Below, piece after piece: positions 1 through 8,034 of a stretch of 47,313 bases of DNA. Under the pieces are notes generated by a model, which worked only from the letters and a program-made list of their open reading frames with translations, was not told the DNA's origin and did not search any database. The DNA is from Candidatus Eiseniibacteriota bacterium (GTDB lineage: Bacteria; Eisenbacteria; RBG-16-71-46). The position numbers and the translations under genes are program-made. The DNA is taken from contig JACRIW010000012.1 in the NCBI GenBank assembly GCA_016215625.1, positions 1 through 47,313 of the forward strand. Reading direction: 5' to 3'. The first letter of the stretch is position 1, and the number at the start of each line of letters is the position of its first letter.

Positions 1-66
1 CGAGCGCCTCGTGCGGCCGGCGGGGGCTCGGTGGCGCCGCGCCGCGCCGACCGTTAAGTTTCGCGC

Positions 67-1350
67 ATGATGCATCCCGATCCGGTCCGCAGGCTCGAAG
101 CCTACCGCGCGCGCGGCGTGACGTTCGCCGTGCTCAATCTCGTGGTGCTCGCCGCGGTCTTCGCATTCCACCTGTTCTACGTGCAGTTGCTCGGACCGCC
201 GCGCGTCGTGCTGCTCGGCATCCTGCTCGCGATCTTCGTCACGCAGGTCCTGCTGCTCTTCTGGCACCAGAGCCTCGAACAGATGCCGGACGAGCGCACG
301 GATCTTCGCGTCACGCTGGCGTCGATCGTCGTCACGATCGCCGGCGCGTTCTTCGCCTCGCTCTACGGCGAGGGAGAAGACCACCACTATCACGTCGTCA
401 TGCTGCCTTCGATCGTGCTCGCCGCGTTCCGCTACCGGCGTGAGGTTTCGCTCTCGATCGCCGCCGTGTCGAGCGCGCTCATGTACTACGACGTCTGGAA
501 GTGGTCGCAGGAGCACCCTCCCTCGGACGTGAGCGAGTTCTTCGAGGTCGCGACCGTCGGGCTGCTGTTCGTCGTCGTCGCGCTCGTCGTGAACATGCTG
601 GCGGGCGACCTGCGCCGCCGCTCGGCCGAACTGGGAGCGACCGTCGCCGAACTCGAGCGCACACGGGACTCGCTCGTCGCGCAGGAAAAGCTGGCGGCCG
701 TCGGCCGGCTTTCGAGCGCGATCGCGCACGAGATCCGCAACCCGGTCGCCATGATCCACAGCTCGCTCGCGGCCGCCTCGCGCGGCGGGCTCGAGGAGAG
801 CGTGCGCGAGCAGATGTTCCGCGTCGCGACCGACGAGGCCGGACGGCTCGAGCGCCTCACGACCGATTTCCTCGCGTACGCGCACACGCGCCGGCCGCAG
901 CCCGCGCCGACGAGCGCCGCCGAGACGCTCGCGGTCGTCGGTGAACTGACGGCCGCCAAGGCGCAGGATGCCGGAGTCGAAGTGCGCGTGGAGCCCACGA
1001 GCGCGTCCGGTGTGTTCGATCCGTTCATGATCCACCAGGCGCTGCTCAACCTCGCGCTCAACGCGGTCGCTTCGACGCCGCGTGGGCGGCGGGTCGAGCT
1101 GAGCGCCGAGCGCACGGCCGACACGCTGCTGCTGCACGTGCGCAACGAAGGTCGGCGCATCGCACCCGAGACCGAGGCGCGCATCTTCGAGCCCTTCTTC
1201 ACGACACGCTCGGGCGGCACCGGGCTGGGGCTGGCCATCGCGCGCGGCATCGCGCGCGCGCACGGCGGCGACGTGACGCTCACTTCCAACACCGACGACG
1301 GCGTGCGCTTCACGCTCTCGCTGCCCGCCGCGGCGGGAGGGAACGGTTGA
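67..1350 (+). CDS. Membrane sensor histidine kinase
   Basis: Two-component sensor kinase of 427 residues. Roughly the first 180 residues are hydrophobic, with about five or six predicted membrane segments (for example residues 18-40, 46-66, 80-100 and 160-180), so sensing is probably in or at the membrane; no PAS or HAMP domain is evident. A short coiled coil (about 185-205) leads to the dimerisation domain with the phospho-acceptor His221 in the motif AIAHEIRNP. The ATPase domain shows an N box (LLNLALNAV) and a G box (GTGLGLAIARGIARAHGG). The stop codon overlaps the start of the sigma54-type response regulator, so the two are translationally coupled and surely form a pair. ATGATG at 67 is the most likely start; no strong Shine-Dalgarno sequence precedes it. 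The signal sensed is unknown. Confidence 0.9.
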   Translation: MMHPDPVRRLEAYRARGVTFAVLNLVVLAAVFAFHLFYVQLLGPPRVVLLGILLAIFVTQVLLLFWHQSLEQMPDERTDLRVTLASIVVTIAGAFFASLYGEGEDHHYHVVMLPSIVLAAFRYRREVSLSIAAVSSALMYYDVWKWSQEHPPSDVSEFFEVATVGLLFVVVALVVNMLAGDLRRRSAELGATVAELERTRDSLVAQEKLAAVGRLSSAIAHEIRNPVAMIHSSLAAASRGGLEESVREQMFRVATDEAGRLERLTTDFLAYAHTRRPQPAPTSAAETLAVVGELTAAKAQDAGVEVRVEPTSASGVFDPFMIHQALLNLALNAVASTPRGRRVELSAERTADTLLLHVRNEGRRIAPETEARIFEPFFTTRSGGTGLGLAIARGIARAHGGDVTLTSNTDDGVRFTLSLPAAAGGNG

Positions 1351-2786
1351 TGGCACGGCTCCTCGTGGTGGACGACGAATCGAACCTGCGCCGCGTGCTG
1401 AGCGCGCTGCTCGGCGCCGACGGGCACGCGGTGACCGAGGCGGGCTCGGTCGGCGAAGCCGTCGCGGCGCTCGCGGCTTCCGACTTCGACGCGGTGCTCA
1501 CGGACCAGAAGCTTCCCGACGGCGAAGGGCTGCAGCTCGTGAGCGCGCTGCGCGAGCGCGATGGCGCGCCGCCCGTCGTGGTCATCACGGCGTTCGCGAC
1601 GGTGGAATTGGCCGTGGAGGCGATGCGGCTCGGCGCTTTCGATTTCATCACGAAGCCCTTCCTGCCCGAGGCCGTTCGCGCCGCCGTCCGCCGTGCCGTC
1701 GAACGCGCCGAACTGCAGCGCGAGAACGCCCGCCTGCGCGACGAGGTGCAGCGGCTCGCGGCCGCGGGCCAGCTGGTGGGTGACAGCGCCCCGATGCGCG
1801 CGTTGCGCGACCTCGTCGCGCGTGTGGCGCCCTCGGCGGCGACCGTGCTCGTCACCGGCGAGACCGGCACGGGCAAGGAGCTCGTCGCCCGGGCGGTGCA
1901 CGCGCTCAGCGCGCGCTCCCGCGGGGCGTTCGTCGCGATCAACTGCGGCGCGATCGCCGAGTCGCTGCTCGAGAGCGAACTCTTCGGGCACGAAAAGGGC
2001 GCCTTCACGGGCGCGAGCGCGCCGCGCGCCGGCGTCTTCGAGGCGGCGCACGGCGGCACGCTGCTGCTCGACGAGATCGGCGACATGCCGCTCGCGGCCC
2101 AGGCGCGCCTGCTGCGCGTGCTCGCGGAGGGGCAGGTCGTTCGCCTCGGCTCGACGACGCCGCGTCCGGTGGACGTTCGCGTGGTCGCCGCGACGCATCG
2201 CGATCTTCCCACGGCCGTGCGGGAAGGCCGCTTCCGCGAGGACCTCTACTACCGGCTCGCGGTGGCGCTGGTCGCCGTGCCGCCGCTGCGCGCGCGGCGC
2301 GACGACGTGCCGCTGCTCGCGCAGGGCTTCCTCGCGCGCTTCGGCGCCGCCTCGGGCCGCCCGAACCTGCGCTTCGGCCCGGAGGCGATCGCGGCGCTTC
2401 GCGCGCACGACTGGCCGGGCAACGTGCGCGAGCTCGAGAACCTCTCCGAACTCGCGGGGCTGCTCGCGCAGGGCGACGTGATCGACGAGGCCGCGGTGCG
2501 CGCGTGGATGGTGCCGCGCCCGCAGGGCGGCGGAACGCCGGCGCCCGACGCACCCGGAGCGGACGACGAATCCGCTCGCGAACGCTGGCTCGGCACGCTG
2601 CCCGAACGGTTCGAGCTGCGTCCGCTGCTCGACACGCTCGAGCGCGAACTGCTGATGCGCGCGCTGCGCGAAGCGAACGGCGTGCAGGCCGAGGCCGCGC
2701 GGCGGCTCGGCCTCACGCGCTCGGACGTGGCCTACCGGCTGCGCAAGTTCGGACTCGGCGGCCCGGAGGGCGCGACCGGGGACTAA
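1350..2786 (+). CDS. NtrC-family sigma54-dependent response regulator
   Basis: Transcriptional activator of 478 residues with the classical three-part layout. The receiver domain occupies residues 1-120, with acidic pocket Asp8/Asp9 and predicted phospho-acceptor Asp52 (AVLTDQKLP). The central AAA+ domain carries Walker A GETGTGKE at about 170-177, the sigma54-contacting GAFTGA loop near 217, and Walker B LLLDEIGD. A Fis-type helix-turn-helix lies at the extreme C-terminus (EAARRLGLTRSDVAYRLRK). An ATG at 1350 overlaps the kinase stop codon and is preceded by a GGGAGGG ribosome site; a TTG one codon earlier is also possible. Sigma54-type promoter elements lie just downstream of the gene, making the DUF2231 gene the obvious candidate target. 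Confidence 0.93.
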   Translation: MARLLVVDDESNLRRVLSALLGADGHAVTEAGSVGEAVAALAASDFDAVLTDQKLPDGEGLQLVSALRERDGAPPVVVITAFATVELAVEAMRLGAFDFITKPFLPEAVRAAVRRAVERAELQRENARLRDEVQRLAAAGQLVGDSAPMRALRDLVARVAPSAATVLVTGETGTGKELVARAVHALSARSRGAFVAINCGAIAESLLESELFGHEKGAFTGASAPRAGVFEAAHGGTLLLDEIGDMPLAAQARLLRVLAEGQVVRLGSTTPRPVDVRVVAATHRDLPTAVREGRFREDLYYRLAVALVAVPPLRARRDDVPLLAQGFLARFGAASGRPNLRFGPEAIAALRAHDWPGNVRELENLSELAGLLAQGDVIDEAAVRAWMVPRPQGGGTPAPDAPGADDESARERWLGTLPERFELRPLLDTLERELLMRALREANGVQAEAARRLGLTRSDVAYRLRKFGLGGPEGATGD

Positions 2787-2798
2787 TTCTCCGCGCGA

Positions 2799-2849
2799 CG
2801 TTCGAAAGTTCATACGAGCAGGACGGGGCCGCGTTCGAATCTTCGTGCG
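2799..2849 (+). promoter_or_regulatory. Pair of phased direct repeats, candidate activator (UAS) sites
   Basis: Two 18-base imperfect direct repeats begin at 2799 and 2832. Both start CGTTCGAA and continue NNTTCNTNCG. Their spacing is 33 bp, close to three helical turns. They lie about 90-140 bp upstream of the start site predicted from the sigma54-type promoter, which is where NtrC-family activators normally bind. Each contains the palindromic core TTCGAA. Binding by the adjacent regulator is inferred. Confidence 0.5.
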
Positions 2850-2910
2850 CGGCCCGTTCGTTCGTGCTGAACACCCGCGAAAATGGCCGGAAAACGCGGC
2901 GTCCCCGTCG

Positions 2911-2925
2911 TGGCACGTGCATTGC
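2911..2925 (+). promoter_or_regulatory. Sigma54 (-24/-12) promoter
   Basis: TGGCACG-TGCA-TTGC matches the sigma54 consensus TGGCACR-N4-TTGC exactly, with correct spacing between the GG and GC elements. It lies in the non-coding region between the NtrC-type regulator and the DUF2231 gene, 118 bp before that gene's ATG, and reads toward it. Transcription would start near 2937. Confidence 0.75.
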
Positions 2926-3042
2926 CCTAGATGCAGGTGAACGGAACGCGCGAGAGCGCGGTCCACCCGTGAGGCGGCGCAGCGAATCCATCCCGCACCA
3001 CGCCAGCCGCCCACGGGGCCACCTCGAACGGAGAAGACCACC

Positions 3043-3777
3043 ATGCAGCTGTTGCCGCCCATGCCGAGCTGGACCGGAATGCACCCGCTGGTCGTGCACT
3101 TCCCGATCGCACTGCTGCTGGTCGCGCCGCTGCTCGTGGTGGGTGCGCTCGTCTGGAAGTCCCTCTCGCGCGGACTGCTCGTCGCGGCGCTCGCGCTGAT
3201 GGCCGTGGGCACGGCCTTCACGTGGGTCGCGGTGAGCACGGGAGCGGCGGCCGGCGAGCAGGCCGAGCGCGGTGGCGCCCGCATCGAGGCCGTCGTCGAG
3301 CAGCACGAGGAACTCGCGGAGACGACCCGCAACGTGTTCACACTGCTCACGCTGGCGTTCGCCACGCTCGTGTTCGCCCCGAGCATGATGCGCCGGGCGC
3401 TCGAGCGTGTGCCGTTCACGGCCGCGCACGCCGCCTTCCTCGTGCTGTACGCCGGCGGCGCCGTGTTCCTCGTGAACACCGCGCACCAGGGCGGGCGGAT
3501 CGTGCACGAGTTCGGCGTCCGCGCCGAGATGAGCCCGGCGCAGAGCGCGGGTGGCATGGTGATGCCCGCGGCCATGCTCGAAGCCGGTGAGTCCGGCGAG
3601 AGCGCGGAAGAAGAAGCCCGAGAGAACGTGACGCGCGGAAGCGGAGCGGCGCCTTCCGGAGCAGCGGCCAGTCCGGCAGGGTCCCCCGCCGAGCCCTCCG
3701 CGCGTCCGCAGTCACCTGGTGGCGGAGAGAGCGCTCGCCAGGCGAATCACGCGACGGAGCCTTCCGGCCGTCCGTGA
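3043..3777 (+). CDS. DUF2231-type integral membrane protein
   Basis: Protein of 244 residues. Its N-terminal half resembles the DUF2231 family: the motif HPLVVHFPIALLL near residue 14 is the family hallmark and is followed by four predicted membrane helices (about 16-37, 45-65, 95-115 and 122-142). Histidines at the membrane face (HPLVVHF and later NTAHQGG) are typical; some relatives are linked to haem or redox proteins, but no function is established. The last 75 residues are a low-complexity tail rich in Ala, Glu, Ser, Pro and Gly, probably disordered. The gene sits behind a sigma54-type promoter next to a sigma54 activator, so it is likely the output of that two-component system. Confidence 0.75.
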   Translation: MQLLPPMPSWTGMHPLVVHFPIALLLVAPLLVVGALVWKSLSRGLLVAALALMAVGTAFTWVAVSTGAAAGEQAERGGARIEAVVEQHEELAETTRNVFTLLTLAFATLVFAPSMMRRALERVPFTAAHAAFLVLYAGGAVFLVNTAHQGGRIVHEFGVRAEMSPAQSAGGMVMPAAMLEAGESGESAEEEARENVTRGSGAAPSGAAASPAGSPAEPSARPQSPGGGESARQANHATEPSGRP

Positions 3778-3889
3778 ACGTGACCCGCCGGCTGGAAGGG
3801 CGGCGGGAGGAAGTGTGCGGATCGGACGTCGATGCGAGAACCGGAGCCCGGGGGGGTAAGGCCTCGCAGAGCGACGATCGGCACTTCGC

Positions 3890-3915
3890 GACGGCGGCAC
3901 TTCGGTGCCGCCGTC
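3890..3915 (-). terminator. Hairpin overlapping the EamA stop codon
   Basis: Perfect 11-bp stem (GACGGCGGCAC / GTGCCGCCGTC) with a four-base loop, starting within the stop codon of the minus-strand EamA gene. It is followed on the minus strand by no strong T run, so it may be a weak or Rho-assisted terminator. Confidence 0.5.
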
Positions 3916-4822
3916 ATCGCGTTTTGTGCAGGGCCCGGTCGGCGACGTTCGCGATGATCACGCCGCTCACCACCACGACGGCGCCGACGATCGTGGTCGT
4001 CGCGAGCCGTTCGTGCCGCACCGTGGCGCCGAGAAACGCGCCGAGCACGGGCGTGAGCACCGCGAGGAAGCTGGTCGCCGTGACGCGCCAGCGCTGCACG
4101 AGCCAGGCGAAGAGCACGAAGGCGCCGATCGAGCCCACCAGCGTGAGGTAGGTGAGCGAGAACCAGCCGCTCGCCGTCGCCGGCAACGCGTGCGTCTCGC
4201 GCAGCGCGAACGACGCGACGAGGCAGAACGGGATGCCCGCCGCGTGCGCGACCGCGTTGGTCGTGATCGGGCTCGACGGCGTCCCGCGCTTGAGCAGCAC
4301 GCCCGCCAGCGCCGCGGTGAGCGCTCCGAGCAGGACCGCGCCGAGCGGCACGAGCGGCATGGCGCCGCGCAGTTCCGCGGCGAAGAGCACGATCACGCCG
4401 CCCAGCCCGATGATCGCGCCGAGCAGGCCGAGCGGGCGGATGCGCTCGAGGCCCATCGCACGCGCGAGCAGCGCCGTCGTGAGCGGGATGCTCGCGTAGA
4501 AGATCGCGGCGATCGACGAGGGCACGCTCATCTCGCCCCAGTAGAGCAGCGGCAGGCTGACGCCGAAATCGACGACGCCGAACCACACGGCCGCTTCGAG
4601 CGCGCGGCCCTTCGGCCAGGGCTGCTTCGTGAGCAGCGCGATCGCGAGCAGGATCGCGCTCGCGGCCGAGAGCCGCAGCGTGGCCGCCCAGACCGGCGAG
4701 AGACTGTCGTTGCCGATCCGGATGACGAGGAACGTGCTGCCCCAGATGAGGACGATGCCCGAGAACGCCGCGAGCCCCGCGAGCGTCGACGCGCGCGGGG
4801 CCGCGTTCGGCGTGTCGCTCAC
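3914..4822 (-). CDS. EamA/DMT-family transporter
   Basis: Inner-membrane exporter of 302 residues of the drug/metabolite transporter superfamily. Two EamA repeats are visible (about 14-145 and 160-295), with ten predicted helices in all. The start of repeat one (LIWGSTFLVIRIG) and the end of repeat two (FLAVLTPVLGAFLGA) are characteristic. The start is a GTG at 4822 that overlaps the stop of the GH57 gene (GTGA), so it is translationally coupled to that gene. Substrate cannot be deduced; members export amino acids, nucleosides or other metabolites. Confidence 0.85.
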   Translation of the reverse strand: MSDTPNAAPRASTLAGLAAFSGIVLIWGSTFLVIRIGNDSLSPVWAATLRLSAASAILLAIALLTKQPWPKGRALEAAVWFGVVDFGVSLPLLYWGEMSVPSSIAAIFYASIPLTTALLARAMGLERIRPLGLLGAIIGLGGVIVLFAAELRGAMPLVPLGAVLLGALTAALAGVLLKRGTPSSPITTNAVAHAAGIPFCLVASFALRETHALPATASGWFSLTYLTLVGSIGAFVLFAWLVQRWRVTATSFLAVLTPVLGAFLGATVRHERLATTTIVGAVVVVSGVIIANVADRALHKTR

Positions 4823-7800
4823 TTCAGCACGACCACGCGGCGCGAGGCCGTGCGGGCGCCCGAGACGGCCCGCAGGAAGTACACCCCGGGCGCGACCGCC
4901 CGGCCCTCGGCGAGGTTCGCTCGCACGCGCAGCGCGCCCGGCGCCACGCCTTCGTACAGCGTGCGCACGGCGGCGCCCTGCAAGTCGAGAAGCTCGACGC
5001 GCACGGCTTCGCCCGGGCGCGCGTCGAGTTCGGCGTCGAGCGTGCCGCGCACGGGATGGGCGCCCGCCAGACGCAGCCGCAGCTCCGGTGCACGCGACGC
5101 GAGGTCCACGGCGAGCGCGGAGCTCGGTGTCACGACGGCCCGTTCGCCCGGCTCCAGCGCGCCGTCGCCGTCGCCGCACGGCGCCTGCGACGTGAGCGCG
5201 CCGCCGTCGGCGGTTCCGTATGCAGCGAACGCGAGCCGCAGCGTGGCCGGCGCGCTCGCCCAGTACTGCGTCACGTCGATCAGCGCTTCGAGCACCGTGC
5301 CGGCTGCCTTGCTCAGGCCCGCCGAAGGTTGCGTGCCCGCGCCGTCGAACCAGCCCGTCCAGCCGTTCGTGCTCTCGTTCGCGAGCATGAGCCGGTAGCC
5401 CGTCACCTGGCCGGCCTTCGCCCACGGCGCGGCGCGCAGCGCCGTCGAATCCGCGATCGAGACGAACGTGAAGTGATCGAGCGTCGTGGATTTCGGCACC
5501 GCGAGGTAGAGCCACCGGCCGTCGTAATCCGCGTACACGTTCTGCCCGCCGCAGGCGCCCACGACCGCGACGCCGGGGTCGACCGTGCCGTCGATCGTGT
5601 GCGGGGGGGAGACCGCGCCGGACACGTTCACGTGCCAGTCGGCGCCGCCGTTGTTGTCCCAGACGTTGGCCGCGCTGCGGAAGACGAAGTCCACCTTCGT
5701 CGCGGTGAGCGGGATCGAGTACGTGTGGTCGAAGCGGCTCGTCGCGGCGTTCCACGTCATCGCCGGATCGGGCGTGACGACCGAGCCCCAGTTGTTCGTG
5801 CCCACGTGGATGTACACTGGGTTCGTGTTGTCCGCGAGCGCGCCCGGCACGGGGTCGTAGTGGATCGTGATCGTTCCGCCGGCGGACGGGTTCGCGGGCT
5901 CCCAGGTGACGGCCGGGTTCACCGGCGTCACGTTGCCCGCGCCGACCCACACGTGCTGGATCGGGCTGCGGCGGATGCGGCCGTTGTGGTCCACGGCCTC
6001 GCAGTAGTAGTCCACGAGCACGTCCGTGAGCCCGGTGACGTGCGCGTACCACTCGTCCGCGATCACCGTGGGCAGCACCGTGAACGAGATGCTGGGATTG
6101 TTGAACACGTTCGTCTTCGGGAACACGCGGCGCGTCATCGCCGCGGTCTGCCACGCGCCGACCTCGGCGCCGCCCGCGTACGTCTCGTTCTGGACGGAGG
6201 CGATCGGGTTCGTGCCGTCGGCGTCCACGCGATAGACGAGCCGCACCGTGTCCACACCGCTCACGTCGTGCGCGAACGTCCACACCCAGAAGTCCTGCGT
6301 CATGTCCGCGCCCGTACCGCCGGGCCAGCCCCACATGGCGCCCGCGCCCTTGCCGCCGGGATTCCACGGCAGGCGCTGCGGCAGCCACAGGGTCGGCGCC
6401 GTCGTGTCCGGCGCGCTCGCGAGGATCGTGGCCGCGTGCTCGACCGCGCGGTTGCACGCGAGCGTGGCCTTCACCTCCATGTCCAGCGAGGTGCCGTAGT
6501 ACATGTAGCCGCTCTCGTGACCGGCGAGCAGGAAGTGCCACGCCTTGTCGATCGCGGTCGTGCCCGGCAGTGTCGGGTCGGCCATGCGCGCGGCGACCGG
6601 CGGGCCCGCGACGCCTTCCGCGGTGAGCACGTGGTTCGTCGCGGCGGTGAGCACGGCCCAGTTGCGCTCGTCCTCGGCCCAGCCGTTCGGGATGTCGAAC
6701 TGCCCGGTCGAGTTCACGAGCGGCCAGTTCCAGTTGATGTACTGCGGCGAGCCGAAGTCGCCGTCGGCGTTCACCCAGCCGCCGTCCTCGACGTGCACCA
6801 CGTCGGTCGGGCTCACCGGATGATCGGCGAGGAACTCGGCGACCGTCGTCGGCTCGTAGCCCTTGCCGGCGGCAGCGTGCGAGAACTGCGTCACGTTCTC
6901 CATGAAGTAGGAGTAACCGCCCTGCCAGGCGTTGTCGCCGTCGTGCGCGAACAGCACGAGCATCGGGTTCGCCGCGTCGTTGCGCGCGGCGATCGCGTCG
7001 ATCTCGCCCGTGCCGTAGAGGCCGTAGCCTTCGTTCCACGACATGCCGTTCGCGGCGGGCACGACGGTGAGGCTCGAGACCGCGCCGGTTGCCGGGTTCA
7101 CGTACTGCGCGCGGTGCGGGCGCAGCCCGTAGGGCGCGGGCACCTTGGTGGTCACGCCGCGCGAGATGCTCTGCGCGTAGTACCAGCCCTGCGCCGGGTT
7201 CACCTGGTCGGCCTTGTTCGGCGGGTCGCAGTTGTCCTGCCGCGCGTCGAACGGATAGTCCGCGCACGCACGCGCGATGTGCACGTCGGGCACGATGCTC
7301 CACTGCACGCCTTCGGCGACGAGCGTCGGGATGAGGCGCTCGGAGAAGCACATCTCGGCGGGGAAGAAGCCCTGTGACAGCGTGGGCGAGCCCCACGTGC
7401 CGGTCATGAGCGCTTTCTGCGCCTGCAGCTCGCGCCGGAACACGGTCTCGTCGCAGAGCGGGTTGATCGCGTGGTGCATGCCGACGATCACGGGATCGAG
7501 CCGGCGGCGCCCACCCGAAGTGCTCCACGCCATCGCGTCGCGATACGACTGCCACCAGCTGGCGCCGTACTTCCCGTTCCAGTTCGCGGCGCCGAGGCTG
7601 TTGAGGTTCTGGATCAGCGAGCCCGCGAACGACACCTGCGCGCCGGCATCCGGAAGGTCGAGCACGGAGGAGAGAGCCGACTTGGGATAGTCCTGGTAGT
7701 CGTGCACGCGGTCGTCGCTGCCGAAGATCGTGCCGAGGTCGTTCTGCGAGTGCCCGAGGGACATCGTCTCGTACGCGTACTCGTACGCCGTGCCGTTCCA

Positions 7801-7932
7801 GGTGCTGCGCTCCGGCCAGTAGATCGGCTGGTGCATGTGCCACAGGTACGTCGTGTGGATGGGCGCGGCGGTGGCGACCGGCGCGGCGAGCGCGAGGAGC
7901 GCGAGCAGGCGGGCGAGGTGGGGAGCGCGCAT
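4819..7932 (-). CDS. Secreted GH57-type glycoside hydrolase with starch-binding-like and FlgD-like C-terminal domains
   Basis: Large exported protein of 1037 residues. A signal peptide covers about residues 1-22. The catalytic domain follows (about 25-500) and shows GH57 features: an opening strand with HMHQP, a region GFFPAEMCFSE whose Glu would be the nucleophile, and FAHDGDNAWQGG as the acid/base region. GH57 enzymes act on alpha-glucans (amylase, branching enzyme or amylopullulanase types). Around 672-775 is a beta-sandwich resembling CBM25-type starch-binding modules (ITIHYDP, VYIHVGTNNW, DFVFRSA). A further binding-type domain spans about 780-920. The last 90 residues form a FlgD-like/T9SS-type domain (VELLDLQGAAVRTLYEG, PGVYFLRAVSG), suggesting surface attachment. 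Sugar specificity is not certain from sequence alone. Confidence 0.82.
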   Translation of the reverse strand: MRAPHLARLLALLALAAPVATAAPIHTTYLWHMHQPIYWPERSTWNGTAYEYAYETMSLGHSQNDLGTIFGSDDRVHDYQDYPKSALSSVLDLPDAGAQVSFAGSLIQNLNSLGAANWNGKYGASWWQSYRDAMAWSTSGGRRRLDPVIVGMHHAINPLCDETVFRRELQAQKALMTGTWGSPTLSQGFFPAEMCFSERLIPTLVAEGVQWSIVPDVHIARACADYPFDARQDNCDPPNKADQVNPAQGWYYAQSISRGVTTKVPAPYGLRPHRAQYVNPATGAVSSLTVVPAANGMSWNEGYGLYGTGEIDAIAARNDAANPMLVLFAHDGDNAWQGGYSYFMENVTQFSHAAAGKGYEPTTVAEFLADHPVSPTDVVHVEDGGWVNADGDFGSPQYINWNWPLVNSTGQFDIPNGWAEDERNWAVLTAATNHVLTAEGVAGPPVAARMADPTLPGTTAIDKAWHFLLAGHESGYMYYGTSLDMEVKATLACNRAVEHAATILASAPDTTAPTLWLPQRLPWNPGGKGAGAMWGWPGGTGADMTQDFWVWTFAHDVSGVDTVRLVYRVDADGTNPIASVQNETYAGGAEVGAWQTAAMTRRVFPKTNVFNNPSISFTVLPTVIADEWYAHVTGLTDVLVDYYCEAVDHNGRIRRSPIQHVWVGAGNVTPVNPAVTWEPANPSAGGTITIHYDPVPGALADNTNPVYIHVGTNNWGSVVTPDPAMTWNAATSRFDHTYSIPLTATKVDFVFRSAANVWDNNGGADWHVNVSGAVSPPHTIDGTVDPGVAVVGACGGQNVYADYDGRWLYLAVPKSTTLDHFTFVSIADSTALRAAPWAKAGQVTGYRLMLANESTNGWTGWFDGAGTQPSAGLSKAAGTVLEALIDVTQYWASAPATLRLAFAAYGTADGGALTSQAPCGDGDGALEPGERAVVTPSSALAVDLASRAPELRLRLAGAHPVRGTLDAELDARPGEAVRVELLDLQGAAVRTLYEGVAPGALRVRANLAEGRAVAPGVYFLRAVSGARTASRRVVVLK

Positions 7933-8004
7933 CGGGGAAGTTCTCTCGGGCGGTGGAACGAACGGGTGTCGCGAACCGTGCGGCTCGCGGTGTATGGACC
8001 GATG

Positions 8005-8034
8005 ATTCTAGCGTGCCGCCGCGGCGCCGGTCAC
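8005..8034 (-). promoter_or_regulatory. Possible sigma70-type promoter for the GH57 gene
   Basis: On the minus strand a -10 element TAGAAT (8010 to 8005) overlaps the stop codon of the upstream DUF2723 gene, with GTGACC 18 bp earlier as a -35 element. It lies about 70 bp ahead of the GH57 start and would allow separate transcription of that gene and the EamA gene. Confidence 0.4.

Noticed and set aside
486..3575. A 1029-codon minus-strand open frame opposite the kinase, regulator and DUF2231 genes
   Set aside because: No domain features; the plus strand has full kinase and NtrC motifs and an intact sigma54 promoter in the same place.
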